Notes under the pieces: model-generated
Databases searched by the model: none
What the model saw: only the letters and a program-made list of their open reading frames with translations
Told to the model about the DNA's origin: nothing
From: Cheilinus undulatus
Taxonomy: Eukaryota; Chordata; Actinopteri; Labriformes; Labridae
DNA length: 64,000 nt
Assembly (NCBI RefSeq): GCF_018320785.1
Contig: NC_054882.1
Coordinates: 29,020,719-29,084,718, forward strand
Reading direction: 5' to 3'
Shown here: in pieces, positions 1-11,146 of the stretch
How the letters are laid out: each line of letters starts with the position of its first letter
Numbering within the stretch: the stretch's first letter is position 1
Translations under genes and position numbers: made by a program

Positions 1-272
1 AGTTCGGTCAAAATGACTTTATGAATAAAAAAAAAAAAAACTCAGGAAAACAGTGAAATATTAAAGTTTCTTCACACATGACAACACCTGCTCTATTACA
101 TGAGTCTCACTACTATACCAGAGAGATGTCTTAAACATCCAAAATGAAAGTTTCAATGAGGAGAAAGTGTGAAATGTTATGAATTTAGAGTCTTTGACTT
201 GCATAAGTGATTCCATGGGGCAAATGTAGAACATTTGATCAAGGAAAAAAGGGATTTGTGCTTTCTCTAGGG

Positions 273-571
273 CGGTGGCTCTCAACTGGTTGAGTCACAG
301 GACCCACCATCAGCTCCTCAAGGAGAATTGTGACCCAAATTTTGGAGATCTTTTTGGTCAATCAGATGCATTTATTAAAAAATGACTAGGGCTTGGGCCT
401 AGGACGGTACAAAAGGTCTAACAAAACAGTGAAACAGGACAAATCATGCATGTTTTATAGAGTCTCTTAGACAATTTGGCACATTTTTTTCACCAGGCAT
501 TCATCCGTGACCCACTGAAAAAAGCTTTGCGACACACTTCTGGGTCCCATCCCACCAGTTGAGAACCACAG
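273..571. mobile_element. hAT-type MITE, 299 bp
   Basis: The ends are near-inverted repeats around TGGTTCTCAACTGG (left end GGTGGCTCTCAACTGG). They are flanked by the 8-bp direct repeat CTCTAGGG at 265-272 and 572-579. An 8-bp target duplication with such ends is typical of hAT DNA transposons. No transposase is encoded, so it is a non-autonomous copy. Confidence 0.85.
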
Positions 572-579
572 CTCTAGGG

Positions 580-1664
580 GTTACTTAAGTGAAAGGTATT
601 ACATGTGTATTTGTAGCCTGGCCACCTTGGTTGATTTGTTAAACAAATTACTAGAGGAGTGTATATTTTGTGTACATAGATATTTGTGTGTTCCTGCTGC
701 AATGATTCATTTCTTGCATGTAAAAGCTGAGTAAACTCGATTAGCTTGGCACCAAATCATAGAAAGATAAAGACGTTTCCACTGAATTTTAACTTATTTT
801 AAGCTTGGCTAAAGTTACCAGATGTCTAAAAGGGACTACCCTTTACTGTGCAAAAGGTAACTACAAAGATAAACATTTTGATTCAATAATAATTTTACTA
901 CCTGTTTAGACTGATCTTCCAGATGACTGAATCTGTGCAGTGCTTTCACTGAGGAATGCTATGCATGACTACTTGAATTTGCAGTTTGGCTGACTACTGC
1001 AGCTCAGGCAGACATACTTCTTAATTCATTATCAAGCATAATTTTTTTCTTCACAGATTTCTTGATTCCCTTGGTAAGTGATTCATGTGAATTAAATGAT
1101 GGTCATGCTCCCGATGGCAAACTTGACATTCCTTTAAAATCAGCATTATCACAACATGAAGCATTTACCTTTACCTTGCACCTGCAGTTGCATCCAAAAT
1201 AGAGGAAGAGGGGTTCAGTGGGTTTTGGTGTTTTTTTAAACACGTAAACAAAAACCTGTTTGAGATACATAAGCGTCTTAGTAAGGTAGCGTGGTAAAAC
1301 AAAACGCGGATGAACCTTAATTTACGCACCTCAAGTTGTAATCGCATTTATTAGGAGCGTATGGCGCATCAATTTAGATGATAAAGAATACAAGCAAAGG
1401 CAGTATTTTTATAGTTAGTAGTGACAGTGTTGGTAACACGGCCAAGTAAGCTGAGGCGCCACGTTATAGCCATCTCCCAATACAGTGTGTTATAAGACCA
1501 AAATACACTTGACACACGGTAATACACTAAAGAAACATTTCATATGACTTTTAAACACATATTTAGCCTAACGCCCGTGCTTACCTGCACTGGCTATTAG
1601 CAAAACAGTAACATTAGGGATGTTAAAAACTTTGTCAGAAACTCAAAAAATGTCCTCAACTCAC
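580..1664. other. Non-coding, no feature seen
   Basis: This stretch shows no protein-like frame, RNA gene or recognisable repeat. If the exon ending at 1665 is real, this is the beginning of its first intron on the minus strand. Confidence 0.5.
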
Positions 1665-1840
1665 CATTGTTTGACTTTCTCCGGTGAAATAACCGTATCC
1701 CTTCGCAGTAATACTTTGCAAGTGTTAAACGAAATACATTCTAGACTCAAATAAACTTAACACACTTCAAACACATCCAGTTTTCGCCCAGTGTCCTTCT
1801 TTCAACTTCACTCTTTTCCATGCAAGCTGCCCACATCCAT
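1665..1840 (-). other. Putative first exon ending in a start codon (arhgef10 candidate)
   Basis: Read on the minus strand, the sequence ends AACAATG directly followed by GTGAGT, a consensus splice donor with GT at 1664-1663. The ATG at 1667-1665 has a purine at -3 and would take its next codon from a downstream exon outside the window. The 5' limit near 1840 is only inferred from the promoter elements above it. In human the gene downstream of CLN8 in the same orientation is ARHGEF10, so this could be its first exon. No coding sequence is present to prove identity. Confidence 0.4.
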
Positions 1841-1864
1841 GAAAACTCTTTACCGCCTCTTTGA

Positions 1865-2000
1865 GGCTGATTGGCTGAGAGTTCCCTCAGGCCCGCTGTG
1901 ATTGGCTGCATACAACGTCAGTCAAGCGCCGACGTCTTCTCCGGTAGGAACGCTTTGGGTAGGGAAGGACTCAGCAGCTCTGAACTGCCGACGTGACGTG
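1865..2000 (-). promoter_or_regulatory. CpG-rich promoter with CCAAT and CRE motifs
   Basis: Two CCAAT boxes read on the minus strand (1874-1870 and 1905-1901). The CRE-like motifs CGTCA at 1916-1920, GACGTC at 1931-1936 and TGACGT at 1994-1999 lie in a locally CpG-rich patch within AT-rich DNA. The CCAAT boxes point to a minus-strand start near 1800-1840, which fits the exon ending at 1665. The patch is about 3.5 kb downstream of the cln8 stop, where the neighbouring gene should start. Confidence 0.5.
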
Positions 2001-2456
2001 TGAGGTGGCTCCCCTAAAACAGCTGTCCGGAGATGATGTTGGATTTTGTTGGAGTCTTTCGAGGGTGTTTGTCGTGTTTAGTCTCAGAAATCCTGACTAA
2101 AATAAAACACGTGGTCTTAAACATGCCTGATTTCTGGGCTTTCTAAAAAATTAAACCAGAACGAGCCGCAAATAAGGGCCTCTGCTTACATTTCGACTAA
2201 AAGTCGTCAGAATACGTGCTAGGTTTTAATGCCCATGTATGATACATTTCTCCAACATGCACTGCAAACATAAGTACAGTAGAGATTTGAAGCACTTATC
2301 CACAGCGAGCGCCAAAGTCGGCACAAAATGGGACTTGGGACCTTCAGCTGACATCCAGCCCGATTCTGCCACCTATTGTTAGATTTTGTTTTGCACAACC
2401 TTATTAAATAAGTACTGACAAATTCAAGGGACAAAATTTGGTATTAGAGAAAACAT

Positions 2457-2462
2457 TTTATT
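2457..2462 (-). terminator. Candidate distal poly(A) signal for cln8
   Basis: AATAAA reads on the minus strand and is followed by a T-rich stretch. It lies about 3.0 kb downstream of the cln8 stop and just upstream of the next promoter patch. Mammalian CLN8 transcripts are known to have long 3' UTRs. An alternative AATAAA at 4954-4949 lies inside an old repeat. Use of either signal is not proven. Confidence 0.3.
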
Positions 2463-3879
2463 CAGTTTTCTGAATTGTATTATTTCCAAACACAAACAAG
2501 GCATTGAAAGGCATTTTGCATTCTACACTCATTTCTACAGCACACCTCCACCCACCCTATTACCGTATGTCATTATGCAGTAATACAGAAACAAGGTAAA
2601 ATGAAAATTCAACAGCAAGTTCTTATTAATACTGGTAGTTTTATATGAGCAAGCTCACATGTACAGAGCATCCAAATATTACTTTCATAACAATCTATGG
2701 ATAAACTGGTGAGCACAATTTTAAAAGGCATAAATACACTTTGTTCTTTGGGTTGCCTCTGTCACTGAGGCAGCATGTTGCACACAAATGCAAAAAAGTA
2801 CAGCTTCTTCTTAGTTATTCTGTTGATTCACAAGAGGTAAGTTTATTTTTTATGACGAAAAGACTTCTTCCTATGCCACCCTGTGTTTCTGGGTTTGACT
2901 GAAAAGTGAAATGAAATAAATCTAACTTCTGTGATGAAAAACCAGGAAATTAAATGTTACATGACTAGAACCACCCATTAGTTATTGCTGTAAACTGTTT
3001 TGATACCATAGCCATTTGAGTCTACCTTCAAGCCACCCTGATCGTGTTGAACTATATCCTAACTAGGTGAAATTCTCACCAGTTTAAAACATGTCTACTG
3101 CTAATAAACATAGTCACATTAAGCACTACTTAAGCAATGCTGTTACAGCAAAACACTGAGAAGTGGAGGAACTCACAGCAGAGTGAAATCTGAATAAAAA
3201 CATTGTTTGACAAATGAATGACAATGGACAAGGCAAACACGCAATGTCAAGACTCTCAGTACAATGAGCCCATTGTGTAAAAAAGAAAAACAATGTTACT
3301 GAATTTTTTATGTGGCCTTAGCAGAAATAATCATGTACTTAAAGCTTGAAAATAAAACTTTGACACAAAACACCAGAGAATCCACATGATTATTGGTTAT
3401 TCTGTATCAAACCTACTTTAGTTTTGCTACATGACATCTCCACTCTTAACAAAAGAGCCTTTTGTGAACCAGTCCTGAGCTTTGTCCACTAACAAAGGAG
3501 ATTCTGTTGAAGTCTTTTCCTTTCATGACAACGGTAATATTTCCCTCTCTGCTTTAGCAGAGTCACAGTCAAAATCATCCAATGTGACTCAGTTTAAACT
3601 GACTGATCTAATAGCTCTAATAATCAACCCTTAGAACTTCATTTCTTACTATTCAAGTAACTGACCTACATACGGTTCTCAGTCAGTGCTGAAAAAAAAA
3701 CATGTCTAGTGTAAGAGCAGGAATGGGGTTGTACTTAACAAGGCCAAATTATTCACGTGTCTTGTATATTGAGCTGTATCCCAAACAAACTCTTAGAGGT
3801 TTTATCAGGCTTTTTTAAATCTAAATAATAACTGGGCGATAGCACAGAAAAAGGAGCTGTGGTTATAGATGGATATACT
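2463..3879 (-). other. Probable distal 3' UTR or flank of cln8
   Basis: AT-rich, no coding frame and no clear repeat. It lies between the cln8 stop with its repeat cluster and the candidate poly(A) signal at 2457, so it may be transcribed as 3' UTR. That is inferred from position only. Confidence 0.3.
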
Positions 3880-3884
3880 ACATA

Positions 3885-5025
3885 TAGGATTAGGCCTCCT
3901 TAAATATTGAAGTCCCTGTAAGGTGGAATCCAAAATTGGTGTCTTAAACATGTGAAAGCACTGAGATCTATGTGTGACTGAATTTTTGATTGAGACTGTT
4001 AGAACGTTGTTCACCTCCTTCTTGGCTTGGTTTGATTTGGGCAGGGCAAAAACCTGAGCCCATGACATCACCGGTCTTGATGGAGGAATTACCTCTCAGA
4101 ACAGTTCGTCTCAATAGTCTGTCGTTAGCTGATGTCACTGCCTTTATGGAACGTTTACAGCCAGCTACATGCTATGTGCACTGTGAGGTCATTTTTCAAA
4201 TCAGCCACAGTGGCCTACAGGTCATTTAAAGTCATAACAGAGACATTTGTACAAGAAAAAAGTATATTTAATCCCCAACTACGGTCTCTCTGCTCTGGCA
4301 CAGAGACACTGAGTGTGCGTGGCTTAAACTCTTTCAACTGACACGCCCACCAGTTTTAATTTTGACAGCGTTTTGGAATTTTAGTCTTAGTTTTAGTCTT
4401 TAGATGAAATGTCTTTTGGTTTTAGACACACTTTAGTAATTTCTACCCTTTTTAGTTCTAGTCGATGAAAACTCCTAAACATTTTAGTCTAGTTTTAGTC
4501 CAGTTTTAGTCCATAAAAAGTCCTTACATTTTAGTCTTAACTTTTAGTCCAAGCATTAATTCTTTTGCCTAAATCTGTTACCAAGTCATGGTAGTGTATT
4601 CTATACACTCTGCTAAACCTGGGGTCCCTGCTTTCTACTGCTAAGAGGCAAAAGAGATACACATGCATTGCATTTTGACAGATTTTCCCACAGTAGAGAA
4701 ATATCATGGATTATTAATGTCCCATAAAAAAGTAAATTACATTTTAGTCTAGTTGTAGTCATCTTGACAAAAACTAAACCCACTTTTTGTCAGTTTTAGT
4801 CACCACAAATCTATCTTTGGCTAGTCTTAGTATAGCTTTTGTCATGGAAAAAAAGGCTGTCAATGAACATTTTTAGTCAACAAAATTAACACTGACGCCC
4901 ACACCATCCTAGAGCAGATTTTACTTCTTCATTTTCATTATTTTGAAGCTTTATTTCATAAATTTAGATATCTTTTTCATGACTGAAAGTAGCCAAGTTC
5001 CTGCAGTTATTAAAATGTCATGATT
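3885..5025 (-). repeat. Old interspersed repeat, copy 1, broken by a hAT MITE
   Basis: The reverse complement aligns by eye, through many substitutions, with 10140-12500. Shared landmarks include GTGGGCGTGTCAGTT, GTTGGGGATTAAAT, GAGGTGAACAAC and TTTCACATGTTT. The copy is split at 4351 by a hAT insertion, and the match resumes after 4902. It encodes no evident protein; family unknown. Confidence 0.7.
4351..4894. mobile_element. hAT-type MITE rich in TTTTAGTC words, 544 bp
   Basis: The left end CAGTTTTAATTTTG and the reverse complement of the right end, CAGTGTTAATTTTG, form terminal inverted repeats. The 8-bp direct repeat ACGCCCAC flanks it at 4343-4350 and 4895-4902. The interior repeats TTTTAGTC-like words. 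The sister repeat copy near 10230 shows the uninterrupted site. Confidence 0.85.
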
Positions 5026-5468
5026 TTTTTAAAGTAATCTGCCAATGTGTGCTACTGGAATTGTTTTTCAAGAAGTCTTCACCATTACTAATTAGTAACC
5101 TATGGTGTTACTAGTAGAGTGGCTATGTCACAACACAGCGTGAGGTGATGAAAACAAGAAAGGCCCCATTCCATTGCTCTAAATAACCAAGCCTACCTTT
5201 TAAAAGCTGAGCAAACTCAGTTAATAACTGGTATATGTTTCCTAGCAAAAACAAGTGCCTGGATGTAGACAAGATACCAGACTTAATCAAAATAGTACCA
5301 GGCAGTCATTGAAGACTTAAAAAAAAAAAAAAAACATTTCCCTTGTAACACACCAGACTGAAGATTTTATCATACAAATACAAAAAAAAAATCTATCATC
5401 ACTTCAATGGCCTCCTCACACTTGGATAAAAAAAATATTTCAGTTAAAAATGACCTCATCAATTCACC
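5026..5468 (-). other. Proximal 3' UTR of cln8
   Basis: This lies directly downstream of the cln8 stop codon. It is AT-rich with short A-runs and has no AATAAA on the minus strand before 4954, so it is expected to be 3' UTR. No other feature is seen. Confidence 0.5.
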
Positions 5469-5795
5469 TCAGTTGTCGTGTGGTTTGACAGAAACCTCTG
5501 ACTGACCCTTTGGGGAGCCGTTTGCAGGTGCAGGCTTGTTGCCAAAGTTCCAATCCACAGGATTCAGCAGCTGCATGGTCTTCTTGTGTGTCCAGATGGG
5601 GTTGATGATAAACGTGAGCAGAGCGAGGCCAGTGAAGAAGAGCAGGAGTTGAGGTAAGGCCACATGGGTGCTCAGCTCTCCCCAGTAATTTATAGTCACC
5701 CACCACATGTAGTATGTGAGCACCATGCGACAATGGAACGTGTGGATCATCACCCATTGGTTTGCTTTCCAGAACAGGGTGTGGGCCCAGCCAGC
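5469..5795 (-). CDS. cln8: cln8 coding exon B (residues 181-288 and stop)
   Basis: The acceptor CCTCACAG precedes GCTGGCTGG at 5795. The reading frame continues as [14 protein letters not shown] and ends with TGA at 5471-5469. It encodes the last part of the TLC domain and the cytosolic tail. The tail from residue 265 on is hydrophilic and diverges from mammals. Confidence 0.95.
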   Translation of the reverse strand, partial: AGWAHTLFWKANQWVMIHTFHCRMVLTYYMWWVTINYWGELSTHVALPQLLLFFTGLALLTFIINPIWTHKKTMQLLNPVDWNFGNKPAPANGSPKGQSEVSVKPHDN

Positions 5796-7423
5796 CTGTG
5801 AGGAAGGCAGACAGAAAGAATTATGCTTAGGTTTGGACAGAAATGTCTTTTAATTCTACAGATTTACCAACGGTAAATCGTTTTTGCTAATAAACAATCA
5901 GAACAAATCTGTGAGAAGGAGGAACAAGGAGAGTTCAGGGGCTGAACAGTCTTTAAAAGATACTTCTCTTTTGTTTTTTTAAAGATTAGTTTTAGGGGCA
6001 TTGTGCCTTTATTTAGATAAGGCAGCTGAACAGAGACAGGTAACATAGAGAGGGAAAGTGGTGAAAGACATGCAACAAACAGCGCCAGAACTGGGAATTG
6101 ATCCCACGACCAGAGCATTGAGTATCACAGCCTTTGCACATGGACACCTGCACCTCTAACTTAGCCACTCTAGAACTTCCCTTTTCTAAGACTGCTTCAC
6201 TTTATCTGTTAACAATCATCAATGTACGGGACCAAAAAGGGAACTGTAACTTGTGGTGACATTTCTATTTTTATTTCTAGTAACTAATTAACAATCTGCC
6301 AGAAAAAACATGTAAATAATCTGCATCAGATGGGCATAGACTCCTTGAGACTGGACAAACTAATGAAAGAAAGAAAGAGTTTTTTTTTTTTTGGTTTAAT
6401 TTGTTGAAACTTCCTTAAAAGCTTCCTTACTTTGTTGATTCTAAATGTTTTAAACAATGCAATCTGCAATTTGAATGACTTAAAGCATCCAAAAAGTTCT
6501 TTGGACAGTTATGTAAGAGAGGAATGGACCCATCTAAATTTGCAGGGGAATCCTGCACTCTAAATTGCACCAAAGTGGGGGGGGGGGGGTAATTTTGCCC
6601 GTGTTTTGTGCAGTTTAGATAGGTTTATCCTCACTATTTTTGATGAATGAAGGCAAAAGGTAACCCAATACTGGGGGCTTAGGGTGTCTATTATTGAAAC
6701 ACTGTATCAAAAAGTGTTTTACTACTCTGATTTATACTACCATCATACTGTAGCTTGAGATTCTCCTATTGTGGTGACCCTGCTTCAGTTTCTCCTCAGA
6801 TGTAATAAGCGACTGGACCAGTGAAAAATGAAAACAATGACACTTTGAATTAACTTGATACAAAAGCACAAGAAGGCGTCTACCTTCAGTAACATCCATG
6901 ATATGCAGGTGAATGGTGTACTCATCTCTAGCAGCAGCGTAACCATTGGCAGATAATGTCCCAGGGAATCCCACACCACCGCTCCTGCATATCCTGACAG
7001 TGCAAAGAAATGGTGTGTTGCCAGTGGGAGGTCAAATGTCCGAAATACCAAACTGGAAGCATGAAGTGCTACATTCTCAAACACAAAGAAGCCTGTAGCT
7101 GTAAGGACATTAAACCAAGACCAGTTTTCTTGGCCCCTCACTCTGTCTCTGAACAACTCTGAGTCTTCAGTTAGAGCCCTGAGACCAGCTATGGTACTCT
7201 GGATGCCAAATACTGCCCGGGTCGCAGCGAGGTTCCAGAAAACCTGCTCCTTAGCTAGCAGGGAGTTGTAGGTGCGGGACACAGCCCAAGACAGGAGGTG
7301 GGAGAGGAGGAATACTGCTGCATAGAAAGCAAAGCCAAGGCCGATAAGCAGGAGGCGGTAGTCCCAGGAAAAGTACTCTGCATTTGGCTGGGGTAAAGGA
7401 CTGGTTTGCTGGTAAGGATTCAT
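5469..7423 (-). CDS. cln8: CLN8, ER transmembrane cargo receptor with TLC domain (join 7423-6884, 5795-5469)
   Basis: Two coding exons join in phase 0 to give 288 residues; human CLN8 has 286. Family knowledge: CLN8 is a multi-pass protein of the ER and ER-Golgi intermediate compartment. With CLN6 it loads lysosomal enzymes for export, and its loss causes neuronal ceroid lipofuscinosis and Northern epilepsy. Seen here: a first membrane segment at about residues 24-45, then a TLC domain at about 60-255 with [32 protein letters not shown] and [15 protein letters not shown]. The conserved stretches HCRMVLTY and LLNPVDWNF follow. Arg23 aligns with human Arg24, the Northern epilepsy site. The start is MNPY at 7423, matching human MNP; an upstream in-frame extension reaches the splice acceptor without any ATG. 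The C-terminus ends KPHDN and lacks the dilysine KKxx retrieval signal of mammalian CLN8. Neighbour: dlgap2 upstream on the same strand, as in human. Confidence 0.97.
5965..6160 (-). mobile_element. tRNA-derived SINE in cln8 intron
   Basis: On the minus strand it reads like a common fish SINE. A degraded tRNA-like 5' part with GGGATCAATTCCC (B-box-like) is followed by GCATGTC, CTCTCT and a tail with AAATAAAGGCA. A related, better preserved copy is at 45677-45856 and a tail fragment at 20350-20420. Exact ends were not resolved. Confidence 0.65.
6161..6883 (-). other. Remainder of cln8 coding intron
   Basis: Intronic sequence with short A and T runs and a G-run near 6581-6590. No gene, RNA or clear repeat is seen. 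Confidence 0.6.
6884..7423 (-). CDS. cln8: cln8 coding exon A (residues 1-180)
   Basis: Starts at ATG 7423 (purine at -3) and ends AAG followed by the donor GTAGAC at 6883. It carries 180 codons ending WMLLK, the same boundary expected from the family alignment. The exon continues upstream as 5' UTR to the acceptor at 7520-7521. Confidence 0.95.
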
Positions 7424-7519
7424 GATGTTTACTGGATACTGGAGCTCAGGACGACGGAGGCTCAGCTCATGTGGGGTTGTAAGCAGGGGCTGGTGGGTGC
7501 ATGATGTGTCGATCACCAC
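7424..7519 (-). other. cln8: cln8 5' UTR in the start-codon exon, with a short uORF
   Basis: The acceptor TTTTGTAG ends at 7520 and 96 nt of leader precede the CLN8 ATG. The leader contains an upstream ATG followed by ten codons and TGA (starting ATGCACCCACC). A second, six-codon uORF (ATGGGAATAAGG) would be created across the junction with the first exon. Both stop before the main ATG. Confidence 0.7.
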
Positions 7520-8166
7520 CTACAAAACATAGGAAACAGATGAAGAAAGGCAGCAGCACATTATCCACACCACACAAACGCGTTACTATCACTAAAACAA
7601 AAGAAACTGCGATCAAGGCTCAGATCACTTAAATGTTTACCCGAGCACTGAACACTGATTCTGGACCTAAACTAGTAAACCAACCCCGCCGTTATTTTGA
7701 GCTCGATGCCCGGCTTAAGATAACACAAGCTATTCCAGATCGGATTTTTTTTTTACCTTAAAAACAAGTCTGGTGTTATGGTTTAATGGGTGACCATATT
7801 AACTGGAGACTTGCAACAGAATTCCTCTGTGGCTGGCGTAGTTGTTGCCACAGGTGTGGGGCTTGACTGTTATGATTTTAAACTACAAAATACCCCTACG
7901 TTTTTATCTTGGATAGAAAACTTTAAAAGGCAGCATAAAATGGGATAATATCCGTCTTCTACATACGTAGAAATTGCGAAAACCCGAAAAAGACGCATGT
8001 AGCTTAAAGTCGCCAGTTAACACGGTCGCTCTTCAAACCGGAACACCCAAACGCTAGTTCCAACCTTAAACCTACGATCAAGGCGTTAACAGTAAACACA
8101 CAAGAAGCTCCACGACAGAAGTGAGTCGATAAGTTTAAAGCAGTTTTAACGTCTTCATCGTCATAC

Positions 8167-8235
8167 CTTATTCCCATGTATAGGATGGACCGTGTCCCGT
8201 TGTTGTCAGTGTCTCACATCACACGACTTCAATTT
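8167..8235 (-). other. cln8: cln8 non-coding first exon (5' limit approximate)
   Basis: Read on the minus strand, GGGAATAAG is followed by the donor GTATGA at 8166. It is 647 nt upstream of the acceptor at 7520 and just downstream of a CCAAT-box cluster. The transcription start is not visible and the 5' limit is estimated from the promoter. Confidence 0.55.
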
Positions 8236-8330
8236 GGTCATATGACCCCAAAACAGGAAATGACGCCTATTTTAAGCCTTCGGAGAGCCCATTGGTCGAA
8301 GCCGCTCCAGCGTCCAATCCTATTGGCTAA
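8236..8330 (-). promoter_or_regulatory. cln8 promoter: CCAAT boxes and CLEAR-like palindrome
   Basis: CCAAT boxes lie on the minus strand at 8295-8291 and 8326-8322, and on the plus strand at 8314-8318. An ETS-like CAGGAAAT is at 8253-8260 with TGACG after it. The perfect palindrome GGTCATATGACC at 8236-8247 resembles the CLEAR element GTCACGTGAC bound by TFEB/TFE3, but has a CATATG core. There is no TATA box, as in many housekeeping promoters. Confidence 0.55.
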
Positions 8331-10139
8331 AAAGTCCAGTTTTATGATAGTTATATTATAAGAGTAGGATGGCTTCTTCTAACCTCTAACTCAGATAAAT
8401 AACACATTCAGTAAACACACCCACACACAACAGAAATTGTTTGGAGTGTTTTATAGTGTCTTACCTGGTCTGCTGATTTACGTCTTAATCGAAAGTGGTC
8501 AATAGAAATATCATGCAAACATGGTAGTTAAACCTGGGTGTATGAAGTTTTATAACTGCTCCAAGTGAGTATAAAATTCTGTGCTTTTAAAAAACAATAC
8601 TGTTTCAAGCAAGATCAACAACAGGGATCAGAAATGTAGGCATTTTGATAACCCTATTTAGTTTCATTGACCCTTGAAAAAGGTCATCTGAAGAAGAATA
8701 TACATTTGTGTCATTAAAGCTCGCACTAAACTCTCTGGCGCAAGAAGAGCTTTGTTTGAGACTTGCTGCAATCAGATGCAGGCCTTCCCAACACTGGCAA
8801 TATTATATCAAAGTCATGCATAACAGCTGCCAAGTGTTTAATTATTTTTCAAGATGTTCATGTGAAGGATTCTGATGAGTTCCTTAGGCATGATGTCTTT
8901 TCAATGCCCCCCCCCCCACATACACACACACACACAAATCAGCTGAAATATAAAAAACAAAATCTCTCTAGATAGATACTTAAAATTCAATTTTAATATA
9001 TAGTCTATGATATTATCAAACTTACTGATACATCTAATTCTATAATACCCATATTCTGTCCTTATCATAATGCCTATTTACTAAGAAAAAGAATCAATGA
9101 CACGAAATAGGAAAAAGAAGGGGTTTTATACATAACACACCCAACCAGGTTAAAAGAGACCTGCACCATTTCTCTCCTGCAGTTCCATTTAAGTCCACTA
9201 GATGGGATTACAAGCAAATTCACTTGGACCAGTCCTAACTTCACATCCTTGGGTTGACTTGAAATCTTCAGTTTGTGACTTTGTCAGTATGTTTTTGGAT
9301 AAAAGTATGCAAACAAAGATGTGAACTGAATTGAACTGACATTGGCTGTCATTTGTATCGATACACTGGAATCAGCGAGCATTATTCCTACAGTCAGGGT
9401 CATAAATTAATTCATCATTTATTCATTTCAATCAGTTTGTTGCTTTTGGGAGAACATGTCAACCCTTGTGTTAGTTTAAGACTGCAGTGTGGTGGTGCAT
9501 GCAGAAGATTTATGTACCTTACATTTGTATTGAGTGTCATAATCCAGCAGAGGATAAACAGTTTGTGTTGACTGCTCTTGCAACTTCTGCTGCTTGACTG
9601 TGAGGATCAACGGTCAATGTGAAATTCTGATGAGGGAATCAAGCTGACAGAAAGTAGCACAGCCAGCTCTGTCTCCATTGCTAACGAACTAATTACTATC
9701 TAACTTTTCTAGAAAGTTGGCAGCCCTGAAACCTGTTTTTTAACCCGTCAGAAAAACTCCTTCTCAGGATAATGGTGACACCTAGTGGACATTTAGAAAA
9801 ATTGCATCATAAACAACAAAGTATCTGTTAAAATTATGAGGGTTAACGTCATTGTTTACTCCTGCTTCAAGCTTAAGCTTTAGCTTACCTCATTACTGTT
9901 TTGATTACAAAACCAAGTATAGATAACCATGCTGTGAAATGTCAAGAACAGCTGAGTAAATTTATTAATGTTTCCTCAAATTAATTTGAAAACTGCTGCT
10001 TGGAATAACATTCTGAACAACTGCAGATTAGAGTCAGGAAAAAAAGATCAGGCCTTACCTCAAGTTAAAGTTCCTGCAAAGTGATGAAAAATTTTTCTTT
10101 TAAGTTTGTTGTATGACATGCCGCTGTGTTATGTACTAT
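8331..10139. other. Intergenic DNA between dlgap2 and cln8
   Basis: No coding frame is supported. It contains a C-run followed by a short CA repeat at 8906-8937. No other feature is recognised. Confidence 0.5.
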
Positions 10140-11146
10140 CAGGGAAAATTTCAGTCACGAAAAACATCTTTAAGTTTGTAAAATTAAGCGTAAAAATCAT
10201 GAAAAATGAGGAATTAAAATCTACTTTTGGATGCTGTGGGCGTGTCAGTTAAATGAGCTAAAGCCACACCCACTCATGACAGATATGATCCTCTCATAAA
10301 AACAAAAAAAGCTCTGCTCTGAGTACAACTACAGGCAGTTGGGGATTAAATGTACAGCTTTCTGGCCCAAATCTCTCAATTTTGACACATTTAATGATCC
10401 GTAGGCCAGTGTGGCTGATAGATTTGGAGTATTTACCTCACAATGAACAAAAACACAGCATGTAACTGGCTGCTAGCTTTCAATGGAGGCAGCTAACAAC
10501 AGACAGTACTGAGATGAACTGCTTAGTGGTTTTGTATTTTGAGGGACTGGAGACATCATGGGCTCCTCTATTTGCCAGAGGTGGAAAAAGTACCATACAA
10601 TTGTACTTAAATAAAAGTAAAGTTACTTTGGATAAAATATACTTAAGTAGAAGTAAAAGTAGTGATCTATAAATCTACTCAAGTAAAAGTAAAAAGTAAG
10701 TCATTTAAAATTTACTTAAAGTACTGAGTAGCTACTTCTGATACTTGAGGGGGTTATACAGTAAAATATTATCTTAATAGGAATAAACTACAAGAGAATA
10801 TTAATCTAAAACCATGTTTTTTTTATAAGGTGAGGCTTTACCGAAAGTCAAATGCAACAGCTGTTTAGGACGAAATGTTGAATCATTCTCTTGCTTCTAG
10901 TGATTTATTCCTTATTTATAAAGAGTTTATTATTACTGGTTGCTGAAATTTAAATAGCAACATTTTCTCCTCTCTTTCTCTCTGATTGGAGACTGAATGG
11001 TCACAGAGCACTGAGCAACATCATCCCCTTCCCCTCCAGCGTTTCTGTTATCGCATCTGATTGGCTAAAAGTTGTATACACAAACACATGCAGCTACACA
11101 TACATATGGAGTCAACCCCAGCGCTTATGTTAATGAGGAAATGTCT

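Noticed and set aside
61..285. 74-codon minus-strand frame as an exon of the downstream gene
   Set aside because: No splice acceptor and donor in phase and no similarity; it runs into the hAT MITE.
4949..4954. AATAAA on the minus strand as main cln8 poly(A) signal
   Set aside because: It is possible but lies inside the old interspersed repeat and has no clear downstream GT-rich element; kept only as an alternative.
7424..7519. Upstream extension of CLN8 by 32 residues
   Set aside because: The frame is open to the acceptor but contains no ATG, and the MNP start matches the family.
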